DNA from: an uncultured Oscillospiraceae bacterium | GTDB lineage: Bacteria > Bacillota > Clostridia > Oscillospirales > Oscillospiraceae | Direction of reading: 5' to 3' | Length of the DNA stretch: 64,000 nucleotides | Assembly (NCBI GenBank): GCA_900764755.1 | Contig: CAAFPE010000067.1 | Coordinates: 1-64,000, forward strand | In this document: positions 1 through 7,474 of the stretch, piece by piece | Layout of the letters: each line of letters opens with the position of its first letter | How positions within the stretch are numbered: the stretch's first letter is position 1 | The notes under the pieces: generated by a model | Databases searched by the model: none | Told to the model about the DNA's origin: nothing | The model's input: only the letters and a program-made list of their open reading frames with translations | Made by a program: the position numbers and the translations under genes

Positions 1-31
1 GACCGGCGGGGCTCTGTTCTTCGACTCGATG

Positions 32-48
32 CAGGGGCGCCGCCCCTG
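32..48 (-). terminator. Hairpin just after the spoVAE stop
   Basis: A 7-bp GC-only stem (CAGGGGC/GCCCCTG) with a 3-nt loop begins three bases after the spoVAE stop codon. There is no T-run on the minus strand, so it may be an RNA 3'-end stabiliser and not a full intrinsic terminator. Confidence 0.4.
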
Positions 49-51
49 TGT

Positions 52-408
52 TCAGCGTTTGGGCTTTGCACGGAAGAGGAGAGCCGCCAGAAAGCCGAAA
101 AAGATGGCGGCAGCGATCCCGCCCGCAGTGGCGGTGAGCCCACCGGTGAGCGCCCCCAGAAGGCCATGCTGGGCAACAGCCTTCTGTACTCCCTTGGCCA
201 GGGTGAAGCCAAAGCCGGTGAGGGGAACGGTAGCGCCCGCCCCGGCCCACTCCACCAGGGGGGCATACAGCCCCAGGCCGCCCAGCAGAACGCCCGCCGT
301 GACATAGCACACCAGGATCCGGGCGGGGGTGAGCTTGGTCCGGTCCAAAAGCACCTGACCTACGGCGCATAAGACGCCGCCACAGAGAAACGCGTTGAGA
401 TACTGCAC
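52..408 (-). CDS. spoVAE: Stage V sporulation protein AE (SpoVAE)
   Basis: Small hydrophobic protein of 118 residues with about three to four membrane segments, starting QYLNAFLCGG and ending in a basic tail (FRAKPKR). Length and sequence fit SpoVAE/SpoVAEb, part of the inner-membrane SpoVA channel that moves Ca-dipicolinate into the forespore and releases it at germination. The start chosen is a GTG preceded by GAGGTG at 7 nt; an open frame continues further upstream into the spoVAD end but has no better ribosome site. It follows spoVAD by 43 nt on the same strand, so the two are probably co-transcribed. Identity is from remembered family features; confidence is high because of the spoVAD neighbour. 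Confidence 0.9.
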   Translation of the reverse strand: MQYLNAFLCGGVLCAVGQVLLDRTKLTPARILVCYVTAGVLLGGLGLYAPLVEWAGAGATVPLTGFGFTLAKGVQKAVAQHGLLGALTGGLTATAGGIAAAIFFGFLAALLFRAKPKR

Positions 409-451
409 GAAAAAACACCTCACGGTCACAGTTGAAGATGGTCCGCCAGAC

Positions 452-1477
452 TCAGGAGGCGGGGCGGCGGTTGGAGAGGGAGATGGCGTGGCAGATCCCG
501 GGAATGGACTCTCCCTGGCAGGCGGTGGTGGGGGAGTGGAGTGCTCCGGTGGGGCAGAATAGGATGTTGTCCCACCGGCCTGCCCGCATCCCCGGGAGCA
601 GACAGCCAGTGAGGACGGCTGCGGAGCAGCCGCAGCCGGAGCCTCCACAGTGGACGTCCTGCCGATCCGGATCAAAGATCATCAGGCCGCAGTCGGCGTA
701 CCGGGGGGACAGGTCCACCCCGTCCCGCTGGAACAGCTCCTGAAGCAGCTCTCCCCCCAGCTGCCCCAGGTCGCCGGTGACGATGAGATCGTAGAAGCCG
801 GGCTCCCGCCCGGTGTCCTGAAGGTGGGCCTGGATGGTTTCATAGGCGGCGGGGGCCATGGCTGCCCCCATGTTGTTGGTGTCTGTGACCCCCTTGTCCA
901 CCACCCTGCCCGGAGTGACATGGGTGAGGTAGGGGCCTGGACCCTCACGGGACAGGAGAACGGCTCCAGCGGCAGTCACCGTCCATTGTGCGGTGGGGGT
1001 GCGCTGGCTGCCGTATTCCAGCGGGGTGCGGTACTGCCGCTCCGCAGTGCAGAAGTGGGAGGAGACCACCACCCCGGCCCGCTGCCCGAAGCCGCCGTCC
1101 AGTGTCATGGCGGCCAGGGCCAGCCCCTCCCCCATGGTGGAGCAGGCGCCGTACAGCCCGAAGAAGGGACACTGCTGCTCCCGGGCGGCAAAGGAGGAGC
1201 TGACACACTGGTTCAGCAGGTCGCCGGCGAACAGCCAGTCCAGCTGCCCCTCTTCCGCTCCCGCCTTTTCCAGCGCCAGGGTCAGGGCCTTCTGCTGCAT
1301 GGCCCGCTCCGACTTCTCCCAGGTGGACGCGCCGAAGGTGTCGTCCCCGTCGATATAGTCGAAGCAGGCGGACAGCGGTCCCTCCCCCTCCTTTTTTCCC
1401 ACCACATTGGCGAAGGAGAGCAGAGAGGGGGGACAGGCCAGCGCCACGGTCTGCCGGCCCAGCTTTTTTGTGGTCAT
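452..1477 (-). CDS. spoVAD: Stage V sporulation protein AD (SpoVAD)
   Basis: 341-residue protein with a thiolase-like fold, the usual size of SpoVAD, the cytoplasmic-side SpoVA subunit that binds dipicolinic acid in Bacillus. Visible family features include the N-terminal KLGRQTVAL stretch, GLYGACSTMGEGLALA near the middle, and the Gly/Cys-rich HCGGSGCGCSAAVL near the C-terminus. The ATG start has GAGGTG 6 nt upstream; the GTG inside that motif is a less likely start. A sigma-G-like promoter lies directly upstream. The usual first gene of the clostridial operon, spoVAC, is not next to it: the neighbour is a divergent sirtuin gene. spoVAE follows. Confidence 0.93.
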   Translation of the reverse strand: MTTKKLGRQTVALACPPSLLSFANVVGKKEGEGPLSACFDYIDGDDTFGASTWEKSERAMQQKALTLALEKAGAEEGQLDWLFAGDLLNQCVSSSFAAREQQCPFFGLYGACSTMGEGLALAAMTLDGGFGQRAGVVVSSHFCTAERQYRTPLEYGSQRTPTAQWTVTAAGAVLLSREGPGPYLTHVTPGRVVDKGVTDTNNMGAAMAPAAYETIQAHLQDTGREPGFYDLIVTGDLGQLGGELLQELFQRDGVDLSPRYADCGLMIFDPDRQDVHCGGSGCGCSAAVLTGCLLPGMRAGRWDNILFCPTGALHSPTTACQGESIPGICHAISLSNRRPAS

Positions 1478-1507
1478 GCGGAACACCTCGCTGTGACAAG
1501 ATAGAGG

Positions 1508-1537
1508 CAGTATGCGCAGAGGGTTGAGAAACTATGC
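1508..1537 (-). promoter_or_regulatory. Sigma-G-type promoter for spoVAD-spoVAE
   Basis: On the minus strand GCATA and CATACTG are separated by exactly 18 nt, 30 nt before the spoVAD start. This matches the published sigma-G pattern (gHATR-N17/18-CATnnTA) except for the last base. Forespore expression of spoVA genes by sigma-G is established in Bacillus; its use here is inference. Confidence 0.6.
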
Positions 1538-1555
1538 GGGAACCAAGGTTTTTTC

Positions 1556-1584
1556 TGGTCAAACCGGGAAGAAGATGCTATAAT
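1556..1584 (+). promoter_or_regulatory. Sigma-A-type promoter for the sirtuin gene
   Basis: TGGTCA, 17 nt, then a perfect TATAAT, with the sirtuin start 43 nt beyond the -10. The -35 is weak (4 of 6). Confidence 0.5.
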
Positions 1585-1626
1585 GTCCCTGACCTGTGAC
1601 CAGATACTTGGAAAGGAGCGGAGAGC

Positions 1627-2349
1627 ATGGAAGGGATCGAGACATTGCAGCGCTGGGTGGACGAGAGCAGCAGGATCGTGTTTTTCGGCGGAGCGGGGGT
1701 GAGCACCGAGAGCGGGATCCCGGATTTCCGCAGTGTGGACGGCCTGTACCACCAGCAGTATCAATATCCCCCGGAGACCATCCTGAGCCGCAGCTTTTTT
1801 GACCAACAGACGGAGGAGTTTTACCGCTTCTACCGCAGTAAAATGCTGTGTCTGGACGCCAAGCCCAATGCCGCCCACAAAAAGCTGGCGGAACTGGAGC
1901 GTGGGGGACGGCTGCGCAGTGTGGTCACACAGAACATCGACGGCCTGCATCAGGCAGCGGGCTCCCGGCGGGTGTGGGAGCTCCACGGCTCTGTCCTGCG
2001 CAACCGGTGTATGTCCTGCGGGAGGCCCTGGCCGGTGTCCGCCGTGGCGGAGGGCTCCGGCGTCCCCCGCTGTACCTGCGGGGGCGTGATCAAGCCGGAC
2101 GTGGTGCTCTATGAGGAGAGCCTGGACGCCCAGGTGCTGGAGGGTGCGCTGGAGGACATCCGGCAGGCAGATCTGCTCATCATCGGTGGGACCTCGCTGG
2201 TGGTCTATCCCGCCGCCGGGCTGGTGAATTACTACCGGGGGGACCGGCTGGTGCTCATCAATAAGTCCCCCACCCCCTATGACCGGAAGGCCGGCCTGGT
2301 CCTGACCGGCTCCATTGGAGAGATCCTGGGGCAGCTCCAGGTCCGGTGA
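1627..2349 (+). CDS. Sir2-family NAD-dependent protein deacylase
   Basis: 240-residue sirtuin. The NAD-binding signature GAGVSTESGIPDFR is at residues 22-35, TQNID at 101-105, and the catalytic His is H120 in ELHG. Four zinc-binding cysteines are present (C128, C131, C149, C151; the second pair is C-x-C, an unusually tight spacing). It would remove acyl groups from lysine side chains using NAD+, in the cytoplasm. It starts at an ATG with GGAG upstream and is divergent from spoVAD. A hairpin separates it from the next gene. The substrate cannot be deduced; sirtuins of this compact bacterial type include CobB-like deacetylases. Confidence 0.95.
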   Translation: MEGIETLQRWVDESSRIVFFGGAGVSTESGIPDFRSVDGLYHQQYQYPPETILSRSFFDQQTEEFYRFYRSKMLCLDAKPNAAHKKLAELERGGRLRSVVTQNIDGLHQAAGSRRVWELHGSVLRNRCMSCGRPWPVSAVAEGSGVPRCTCGGVIKPDVVLYEESLDAQVLEGALEDIRQADLLIIGGTSLVVYPAAGLVNYYRGDRLVLINKSPTPYDRKAGLVLTGSIGEILGQLQVR

Positions 2350-2367
2350 ACTGAAAAGAACGATGGA

Positions 2368-2389
2368 AGGGGCGGCTCCGGCCGCCCCT
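2368..2389 (+). terminator. Hairpin between the sirtuin and yigZ-type genes
   Basis: Perfect 9-bp stem AGGGGCGGC/GCCGCCCCT with a TCCG loop, 18 nt after the sirtuin stop. No T-run follows, and it lies 14 nt before the next start, so partial read-through is likely. Confidence 0.5.
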
Positions 2390-2403
2390 CTTGAGGAGGA
2401 TCC

Positions 2404-3063
2404 ATGACAGAATATTACATCCCCACGGGCCCCAGCGAGACGGAGTTCGTGGAAAAACGGTCCCGCTTCATCGGCCATGTCTGGCGTGTGGAGGGGGAGG
2501 AGGAGGCCCGGGCCCGCATCGAGGAGATGAAGAAGCGGTACTATGACGCCCGGCACAACTGCTGGTGCTACCTGATCCAGGACGGCCCGGTGCGCTACTC
2601 CGACGACGGGGAGCCCCAGGGGACGGCAGGACAGCCCATGCTCAATGTGTTCCAGCGGGAGGGCATGGTCAATGTAGTGTGTGTAGTCACCCGATATTTC
2701 GGTGGGATCCTGCTGGGTGCAGGTGGGTTGGTACGCGCCTATACTCAGAGCGCCAAGGATGCGCTGGACGCCGCGGGGATCTCCGTGGTGCGCCGGTGGA
2801 TCGAGGTGCTGCTGCCCTGCTCCTACGCCCAGTATGAGCGGATGAAGCTGGAGACGGAGGGCTTCGGCGGCGTGATCGCCGAGGCGGACTATGGGGCGGA
2901 CATCGCTCTGACCGTTCTGCTGCCCGAGGAGCGGGCGGACGCCTTTCTGGCCCATATTCTGGATGTGACAGCGGGAACGGTGGAGGGCATGGTGTGCGGC
3001 GAGCGCTTCCAGGACGTGCCCTGGCGGCCCCCGGTACGGGGAGAAGGAGGACCACATGGATGA
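2404..3063 (+). CDS. YigZ/IMPACT-family protein
   Basis: 219-residue member of the UPF0029 (Impact N-terminal) family. Characteristic stretches are KKRYYDARHNCWCY at about 41-54, YSDDGEPQGTAGQPML at about 61-76, and VTRYFGGILLGAGGLVRAY at about 93-111, followed by a C-terminal DUF1949-type domain. In bacteria the family is conserved and thought to interact with ribosomes or peptides, but the biochemical role is not settled. The start is an ATG with GAGGAGGATCC ahead of it. Its 3' end overlaps the next gene by 8 nt, so the two are translationally linked. Confidence 0.9.
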   Translation: MTEYYIPTGPSETEFVEKRSRFIGHVWRVEGEEEARARIEEMKKRYYDARHNCWCYLIQDGPVRYSDDGEPQGTAGQPMLNVFQREGMVNVVCVVTRYFGGILLGAGGLVRAYTQSAKDALDAAGISVVRRWIEVLLPCSYAQYERMKLETEGFGGVIAEADYGADIALTVLLPEERADAFLAHILDVTAGTVEGMVCGERFQDVPWRPPVRGEGGPHG

Positions 3064-3496
3064 TTTGAAGAGGGCCCTGGAGGCCTGTATGGAGGAGTAT
3101 GACCGGGAGATCCGGCAGGCGGTGTCCCAGCTGCGGCCGGGGGACGGCTTCATGGGTCTGGGCAGGGATCCCCGGCGGGAGCCCTGCCACCTCCGGTTCT
3201 ATGAGTCGGCGGGGGAACTGGTGTCCCAGGCCGTCCGGGAGGGGCTGGCCCCAGAGGCGGCGGCGGAGACTGCCCGCTTTCTGCTGACCCTGAGCCAGGC
3301 GGAGGGGTACCATGAATTGACCGACCCCATGCGGGAGGCCGCCCAGGGGCACGTTCTGGCGCTGAAAGATCTGCTCCCGCCGGAGACGGCGGCGGAATTG
3401 GCGGAGTGGTACCGGGGACAATACCGCAGGTCCCAGCGGCTCCCGGTACAGAAAAAAGTGCTGGCCGCCCTGGAACGGCGGGGAAAGGGGGCCTGA
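3056..3496 (+). CDS. Conserved hypothetical protein, 146 aa
   Basis: I do not recognise a family. The protein is soluble, mostly helical by composition, with charged ends and no signal peptide or membrane segment. A stretch resembling a helical bundle runs over roughly residues 45-140. The ATG lies inside the end of the YigZ-family gene with GGAGAAGGAGG just upstream, so it is a coupled cistron. The next gene starts one base after its stop, giving a three-gene run. No function is proposed. Confidence 0.75.
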   Translation: MDDLKRALEACMEEYDREIRQAVSQLRPGDGFMGLGRDPRREPCHLRFYESAGELVSQAVREGLAPEAAAETARFLLTLSQAEGYHELTDPMREAAQGHVLALKDLLPPETAAELAEWYRGQYRRSQRLPVQKKVLAALERRGKGA

Positions 3497-3497
3497 G

Positions 3498-4259
3498 ATG
3501 GAGCAGGCAACCTACTGTGGGAGCCGCGGTGCAGGCGGTGTGAGCAGCCTGACCCTCCACCTGCTGGCCATGGCATTTATGCTCTGCGACCACATCTGGG
3601 CCACGCTGGTGGCCGGGCAGAATTGGCTGACCTGTGTGGGGCGCCTCGCCTTTCCTATTTTCGCTTTTCTGCTGGTGGAGGGCTTTTTCCACACCCGGGA
3701 CCTGAGGCGGTACGTCCTGCGCCTGCTGCTGCTGGCTCTGCTGTCGGAGATCCCCTTTGACCTGATGTATGCCGGAGCGCCCTTTTTTCCATTCCACCAA
3801 AATGTGATCTGGACCTTCCTGATTGCTTTGTTCTGTATGTGGGTCATTGAGCGGGTGAAGCGGCGGGGGAACCGGCTCACGCTCCTGGCTGCGGCGGGGA
3901 TGTCCCTGGTGGGCTGGTTGGTGGGTACCATCGCCATGGTGGACTATTACGGGGCCGGTGTGCTCACCGTTCTGGTGTTCTATCTGTTCCGGGGCGGCCT
4001 CTGGTGGCAGCGCCTGGGCCAGGCCGCCGGGATGGTCTGGATCAACTGCGGACTTCTGGCGGGCCTGGTGCTCCAGATCCATGTACTGGGGCTGACCGTG
4101 GAGTTTCCACAGCAGGGTTTCGCTCTTCTGGCGCTGGTCCCCATCTGGCTCTACCGGGGACGCCAGGGATACCATAGCCGCTGGGTGCAGATGGCCTGTT
4201 ACCTGTTCTATCCAGTCCATATTTTGGTGTTGTCGGGGCTGGTGTTCTGCCTGCTGTGA
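3498..4259 (+). CDS. TraX-family membrane protein
   Basis: 253-residue polytopic membrane protein with about seven to eight hydrophobic segments. The N-terminal part (LHLLAMAFMLCDHIWATL, then GRLAFPIFAFLLVEGFFHT, then LLLLALLSEIPFDLMY) matches the TraX/acyltransferase-like family, named after the F-plasmid pilin acetylase but widely present as a chromosomal gene of unknown role in Clostridia. There is no conjugation context here, so a transfer role should not be assumed. It starts two nt after the preceding stop, and a strong terminator follows. Confidence 0.85.
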   Translation: MEQATYCGSRGAGGVSSLTLHLLAMAFMLCDHIWATLVAGQNWLTCVGRLAFPIFAFLLVEGFFHTRDLRRYVLRLLLLALLSEIPFDLMYAGAPFFPFHQNVIWTFLIALFCMWVIERVKRRGNRLTLLAAAGMSLVGWLVGTIAMVDYYGAGVLTVLVFYLFRGGLWWQRLGQAAGMVWINCGLLAGLVLQIHVLGLTVEFPQQGFALLALVPIWLYRGRQGYHSRWVQMACYLFYPVHILVLSGLVFCLL

Positions 4260-4281
4260 GAGAACGAGTTGATGAATGTGC

Positions 4282-4317
4282 AGAGAGAGGGTGCGCGGAT
4301 GCGCACCCTCTCTCTTT
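4282..4317 (+). terminator. Intrinsic terminator after the TraX-like gene
   Basis: Perfect 15-bp stem (AGAGAGAGGGTGCGC and its complement) with a GGAT loop, ending in a short T-run. Confidence 0.75.
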
Positions 4318-4364
4318 GGATAGTTGTATTGTTTAGGAAGCGGTCACATGGAATTAAGGAACCA

Positions 4365-5504
4365 TCAAATAGACTTTGAGCCGTCCCGAAGAAAGCCCTC
4401 CACGTCCCCAGTCACCTGGGCCAGCTGGGCCCGGATCCGGAGGTGCTGGGGGCAGCGCCGCTCGCACTGGCCGCAGCGGTAGCACAGGTCGGGCCGCTCC
4501 TCCCGGTCCAGCCCCTCCCACTGACGCCGGGTGATCTCCCGGTTTTGGTACATGGACATCCCGTTCCAGATCTGGAAGCTCCCGGGGATGTCCACCCCGG
4601 CTGGACAGGGCATACAGTAGCCGCAGCCGGTGCAGCCGTTTTTCAGCCGGCGGCGGAGCCGCTCCGCCGTCTCAGCCACAGCCTCCTGTTCCTGGTGTTC
4701 CAGAGGGCGGAAGTCCTGAAAGGTATGCAGGTTGTCCTCCAGCTGCTCCATGCTTCCCATACCGCTGAGCACCACCTGCACATGGGGCAGGCTGGCTGCC
4801 CACCGCAGGGCCCAGGAGGCCGGGGTGGCCTCCTGATCCAGTTGGAGCAGGGGAGCGCAGGCGTCGTCAGGCAGCTGGGCCAGGGAGCCCCCCTTCACCG
4901 GCTCCATGACCACCACCGGGACCCCCAGTGCCTCCGCCAGCGCATAGCCCCGCAGGCCGGCCTGATGCTCGGTGTCCATGTAATTGAGCTGGATCTGGCA
5001 GAGATCCCAACTGCGGGCCCGGAGGATCTCCTCAAAGGCGGAGAAGCTGTCGTGGAAGGAGAAGCCAAACCACCGGATCCGGCCCCGGCGCTGCTCCTCC
5101 TCCAGAAGCTCCACCACCCCCAACTCCTTCATCCGCCGCCAGGTGTTCCGGCTCAGGCTGTGGAGAAGGTAGAAGTCTATGTATTCTGTCTGAAGCCGCT
5201 CCAGCTGCCGGGCGAAGCGCTCTGCCGCGTCCTCCCGGCTGGAGATCTCCCAGCAGGGCAGCTTGGTGGCCAGGTAATAGGTCTCCCGGGGATAGCGGGA
5301 GAGGATGCGTCCCAGGACTGGTTCTCCCTCACCGCCGTGGTAGGGCCAGGCGGTGTCAAAATAGTTGACGCCGCCCTGGACCGCCCGGTGGATCAGGTGG
5401 GCGGCCTGCGCCTCGTCCACCGCGCCGTCCGGCCGGAGGGGGAGGCGCATACAGCCGTATCCCAGCAGGGAGGGGGTGGCCGTCCCCATCCCCGGCAGGT
5501 TCAT
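4365..5504 (-). CDS. Aldo/keto reductase with C-terminal 4Fe-4S domain
   Basis: 379 residues. Residues 1 to about 270 form an aldo/keto reductase barrel (LGYGCMRLPL at the start, NYFDTAWPYHGGEGE with the catalytic Asp and Tyr region, ATKLPCW with the Lys, and YIDFYLLHSL with the His). The C-terminal part has CTGCGYCMPCPAGVDIP and CYRCGQCERRCPQHL, a ferredoxin-like cysteine set for iron-sulfur clusters. This fused type is common in anaerobes, and its substrate is generally unknown. I chose the ATG with GGAG 6 nt upstream over a GTG 12 nt earlier. It follows the DUF3842 gene by 15 nt and is probably in the same transcript. Confidence 0.92.
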   Translation of the reverse strand: MNLPGMGTATPSLLGYGCMRLPLRPDGAVDEAQAAHLIHRAVQGGVNYFDTAWPYHGGEGEPVLGRILSRYPRETYYLATKLPCWEISSREDAAERFARQLERLQTEYIDFYLLHSLSRNTWRRMKELGVVELLEEEQRRGRIRWFGFSFHDSFSAFEEILRARSWDLCQIQLNYMDTEHQAGLRGYALAEALGVPVVVMEPVKGGSLAQLPDDACAPLLQLDQEATPASWALRWAASLPHVQVVLSGMGSMEQLEDNLHTFQDFRPLEHQEQEAVAETAERLRRRLKNGCTGCGYCMPCPAGVDIPGSFQIWNGMSMYQNREITRRQWEGLDREERPDLCYRCGQCERRCPQHLRIRAQLAQVTGDVEGFLRDGSKSI

Positions 5505-5519
5505 ACGCGTCTCCACAGG

Positions 5520-5936
5520 TCACCTGGCCCCCCGAAGAAAGACTTCCGCCTGGTCGGAAGCCAGCTTCACATATCCTGCCAGACCCATCTCCTGGGTCCC
5601 GGCCACCGACACGCCGCAGCTGTTCATGGGGATCAGGATCTTTTTTCCCCGGCAGCCTCCAACGGCCTCTGCCATCCGGGGGGTCACCTCCCCCAGAATG
5701 GAGTGGGCCACCACGATGCCCAGGGGGCCCAGCACCACATCCGCGTCGATCACACCGCGGACCACAGGATTTTCTCCGGTGGCCACATAGTCGGCCCCTG
5801 CCTTCTGCATGGTGGCAGTGGCGATGCCGTTGGTACCCACGGCCAGCACCTCCGCCTGGGGGATGCGGTCCTTGACCGCCTCGACTAGCAGCTTTCCAAG
5901 ACGGCCTCCCTGGCCGTCGATCACAACGATCTTCAT
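5520..5936 (-). CDS. DUF3842 family protein
   Basis: 138 residues, beginning KIVVIDGQGGRLGK and containing VGTNGIATATMQKAGADYVATGE and KILIPMNSCGVSVAGT. This matches my memory of DUF3842, a Clostridia-enriched family of unknown function with a Rossmann-like start. The ATG has AAGGAG upstream. It is the first gene of a probable two-gene operon with the aldo/keto reductase. No catalytic residues are known for the family. Confidence 0.8.
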   Translation of the reverse strand: MKIVVIDGQGGRLGKLLVEAVKDRIPQAEVLAVGTNGIATATMQKAGADYVATGENPVVRGVIDADVVLGPLGIVVAHSILGEVTPRMAEAVGGCRGKKILIPMNSCGVSVAGTQEMGLAGYVKLASDQAEVFLRGAR

Positions 5937-6066
5937 GCTCTCTTGCTCCTTTCCGGCGGGCTGCCGCCGTGGGAATAAACCGAGTTGCGGTTGATTCAGC
6001 AGGTGCTATCATACCATATCCTCCTCCTTTTGAAAAGCGGAGGAGGGCACGGTGGGCTGTTCCGCC

Positions 6067-6108
6067 GCAGAAAACCCCCGGCTGCCGGAGCGGATCCGGG
6101 GCCGGGGG
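6067..6108 (-). terminator. Terminator after dapL
   Basis: On the minus strand a long GC-rich imperfect stem (CCCCCGGC against GCCGGGGG with an inner CCGGA/TCCGG) is followed by TTTT, 28 nt after the dapL stop. Confidence 0.7.
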
Positions 6109-6135
6109 CGTTCAGACAGGGGAGAGGTTCGGGGG

Positions 6136-7353
6136 TCAGAGCACCGCCTTGACCCGCTCCACAGCCTCGCGGGTGGCCTCCGCGCCGCCGAAGGCGGTCA
6201 GACGGATATAGCCCTCGCCGCTGGGGCCGAAGCCTGCGCCGGGGGTGGTGGCCACGTTGGCCCGGTCCAGCAGCAGGTCGAAGAAGTCCCAGGAGCCCAT
6301 CCCGTCCGGCGTTTTGAGCCAGATATAGGGGGCGTTCACACCACCGAAGCAGGACAGTCCTGCGGCGGTCAGTCCCTCCCGGATCACCTGGGCGTTCTGG
6401 CGGTAGTAGTCGATGGACGCACGGGTCTGCTCCTTTCCCTCCGGGGTGTAGATGGCGGCTGCGCCCCGCTGGATCACATAGGGCACCCCGTTGAACTTGG
6501 TGCACTGGCGGCGGTTCCACAGGGCGTTGAGGCTGGCCCCGTCCCGCTTCAGCTCCATGGGCACCACGGTGTAGGCGCAGCGGTTGCCTGTGAAGCCGGC
6601 GGTCTTGGAGTAGGAGCGGAATTCGATGGCACAGGTGCGGGCTCCCTCGATCTCGAAGATGGTGTGGGGTACGTTCTCCTCGGTGATGAAGGCCTCATAG
6701 GCGGAGTCGTACAGGATCACCGCGCCGTTGGCGTTGGCGTAGTCCACCCAGACCTTCAGCTGCTCCCGGGTGGCCACTGCGCCGGTGGGGTTGTTGGGGA
6801 AGCAGAGGTAGATCAGATCTACCTTTTCCTGGGGCAGCTCCGGGGTGAAGCCGTTCTCTGCCACACAGGGCATATAGACCAGCCGGGACCAGCGGCCCAG
6901 CTCCTCCTGATACTCGCCGGCCCGCCCGGCCATGGCGTTGGTGTCCACATAGACCGGATACACCGGGTCGCACACCGCAACCACATTGTCCGTGCCGAAG
7001 ATGTCGCCGATGTTGCCGCAGTCGCTCTTGGCGCCGTCAGAGACAAAGATCTCCTCCGGCTTGATGTCTACGTCCCGGACGGCGTAGTCGTGCTGCGCGA
7101 TGGCCTCCCGCAGAAAGTCGTAGCCCTGCTCCGGGCCGTAGCCGTGGAAGCCCTCAAAGGTGCCCATCTCGTCCACCGCCTGGTGCATCGCCTGGATGAC
7201 GGCGGGGGCCAGAGGGCGGGTCACGTCGCCGATGGACAGCTTGATGATCCTGGCCTGGGGGTGGGCGGCGGAGTAGACGGAGATCCGCCGGGCGACCTCG
7301 GAGAAGAGATAGCTGCCGGGCAGCTTTAGAAAATTCTGGTTTACCTTTGTCAT
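6136..7353 (-). CDS. dapL: LL-diaminopimelate aminotransferase
   Basis: 405-residue fold-type I PLP enzyme. It has [11 protein letters not shown] near residue 38, [18 protein letters not shown] at 103-120, FPNNPTGA at 185-192, and the PLP-binding lysine K250 in [12 protein letters not shown]. It converts tetrahydrodipicolinate and glutamate directly to LL-2,6-diaminopimelate and 2-oxoglutarate, the one-step lysine and cell-wall route used by many Clostridia. The length fits the family. The ATG has AGGAG 10 nt upstream. It is transcribed alone, with its own terminator. Confidence 0.96.
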   Translation of the reverse strand: MTKVNQNFLKLPGSYLFSEVARRISVYSAAHPQARIIKLSIGDVTRPLAPAVIQAMHQAVDEMGTFEGFHGYGPEQGYDFLREAIAQHDYAVRDVDIKPEEIFVSDGAKSDCGNIGDIFGTDNVVAVCDPVYPVYVDTNAMAGRAGEYQEELGRWSRLVYMPCVAENGFTPELPQEKVDLIYLCFPNNPTGAVATREQLKVWVDYANANGAVILYDSAYEAFITEENVPHTIFEIEGARTCAIEFRSYSKTAGFTGNRCAYTVVPMELKRDGASLNALWNRRQCTKFNGVPYVIQRGAAAIYTPEGKEQTRASIDYYRQNAQVIREGLTAAGLSCFGGVNAPYIWLKTPDGMGSWDFFDLLLDRANVATTPGAGFGPSGEGYIRLTAFGGAEATREAVERVKAVL

Positions 7354-7474
7354 ATCGCAACAGCTCCTTTGGTGTGGTGTGCCAAGTCGAGAGACTCTTG
7401 TCTGCTATTATCCCCCATGGCTCCCCGCTTGTCAATGCGGGATTTGTCCTCCGGCGGCCTGGGGCAGGGGGGCG

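Noticed and set aside
3498..4259. The TraX-like gene as sign of a conjugative plasmid remnant
   Set aside because: The family is common as a chromosomal gene in Clostridia, and no other transfer gene is near.
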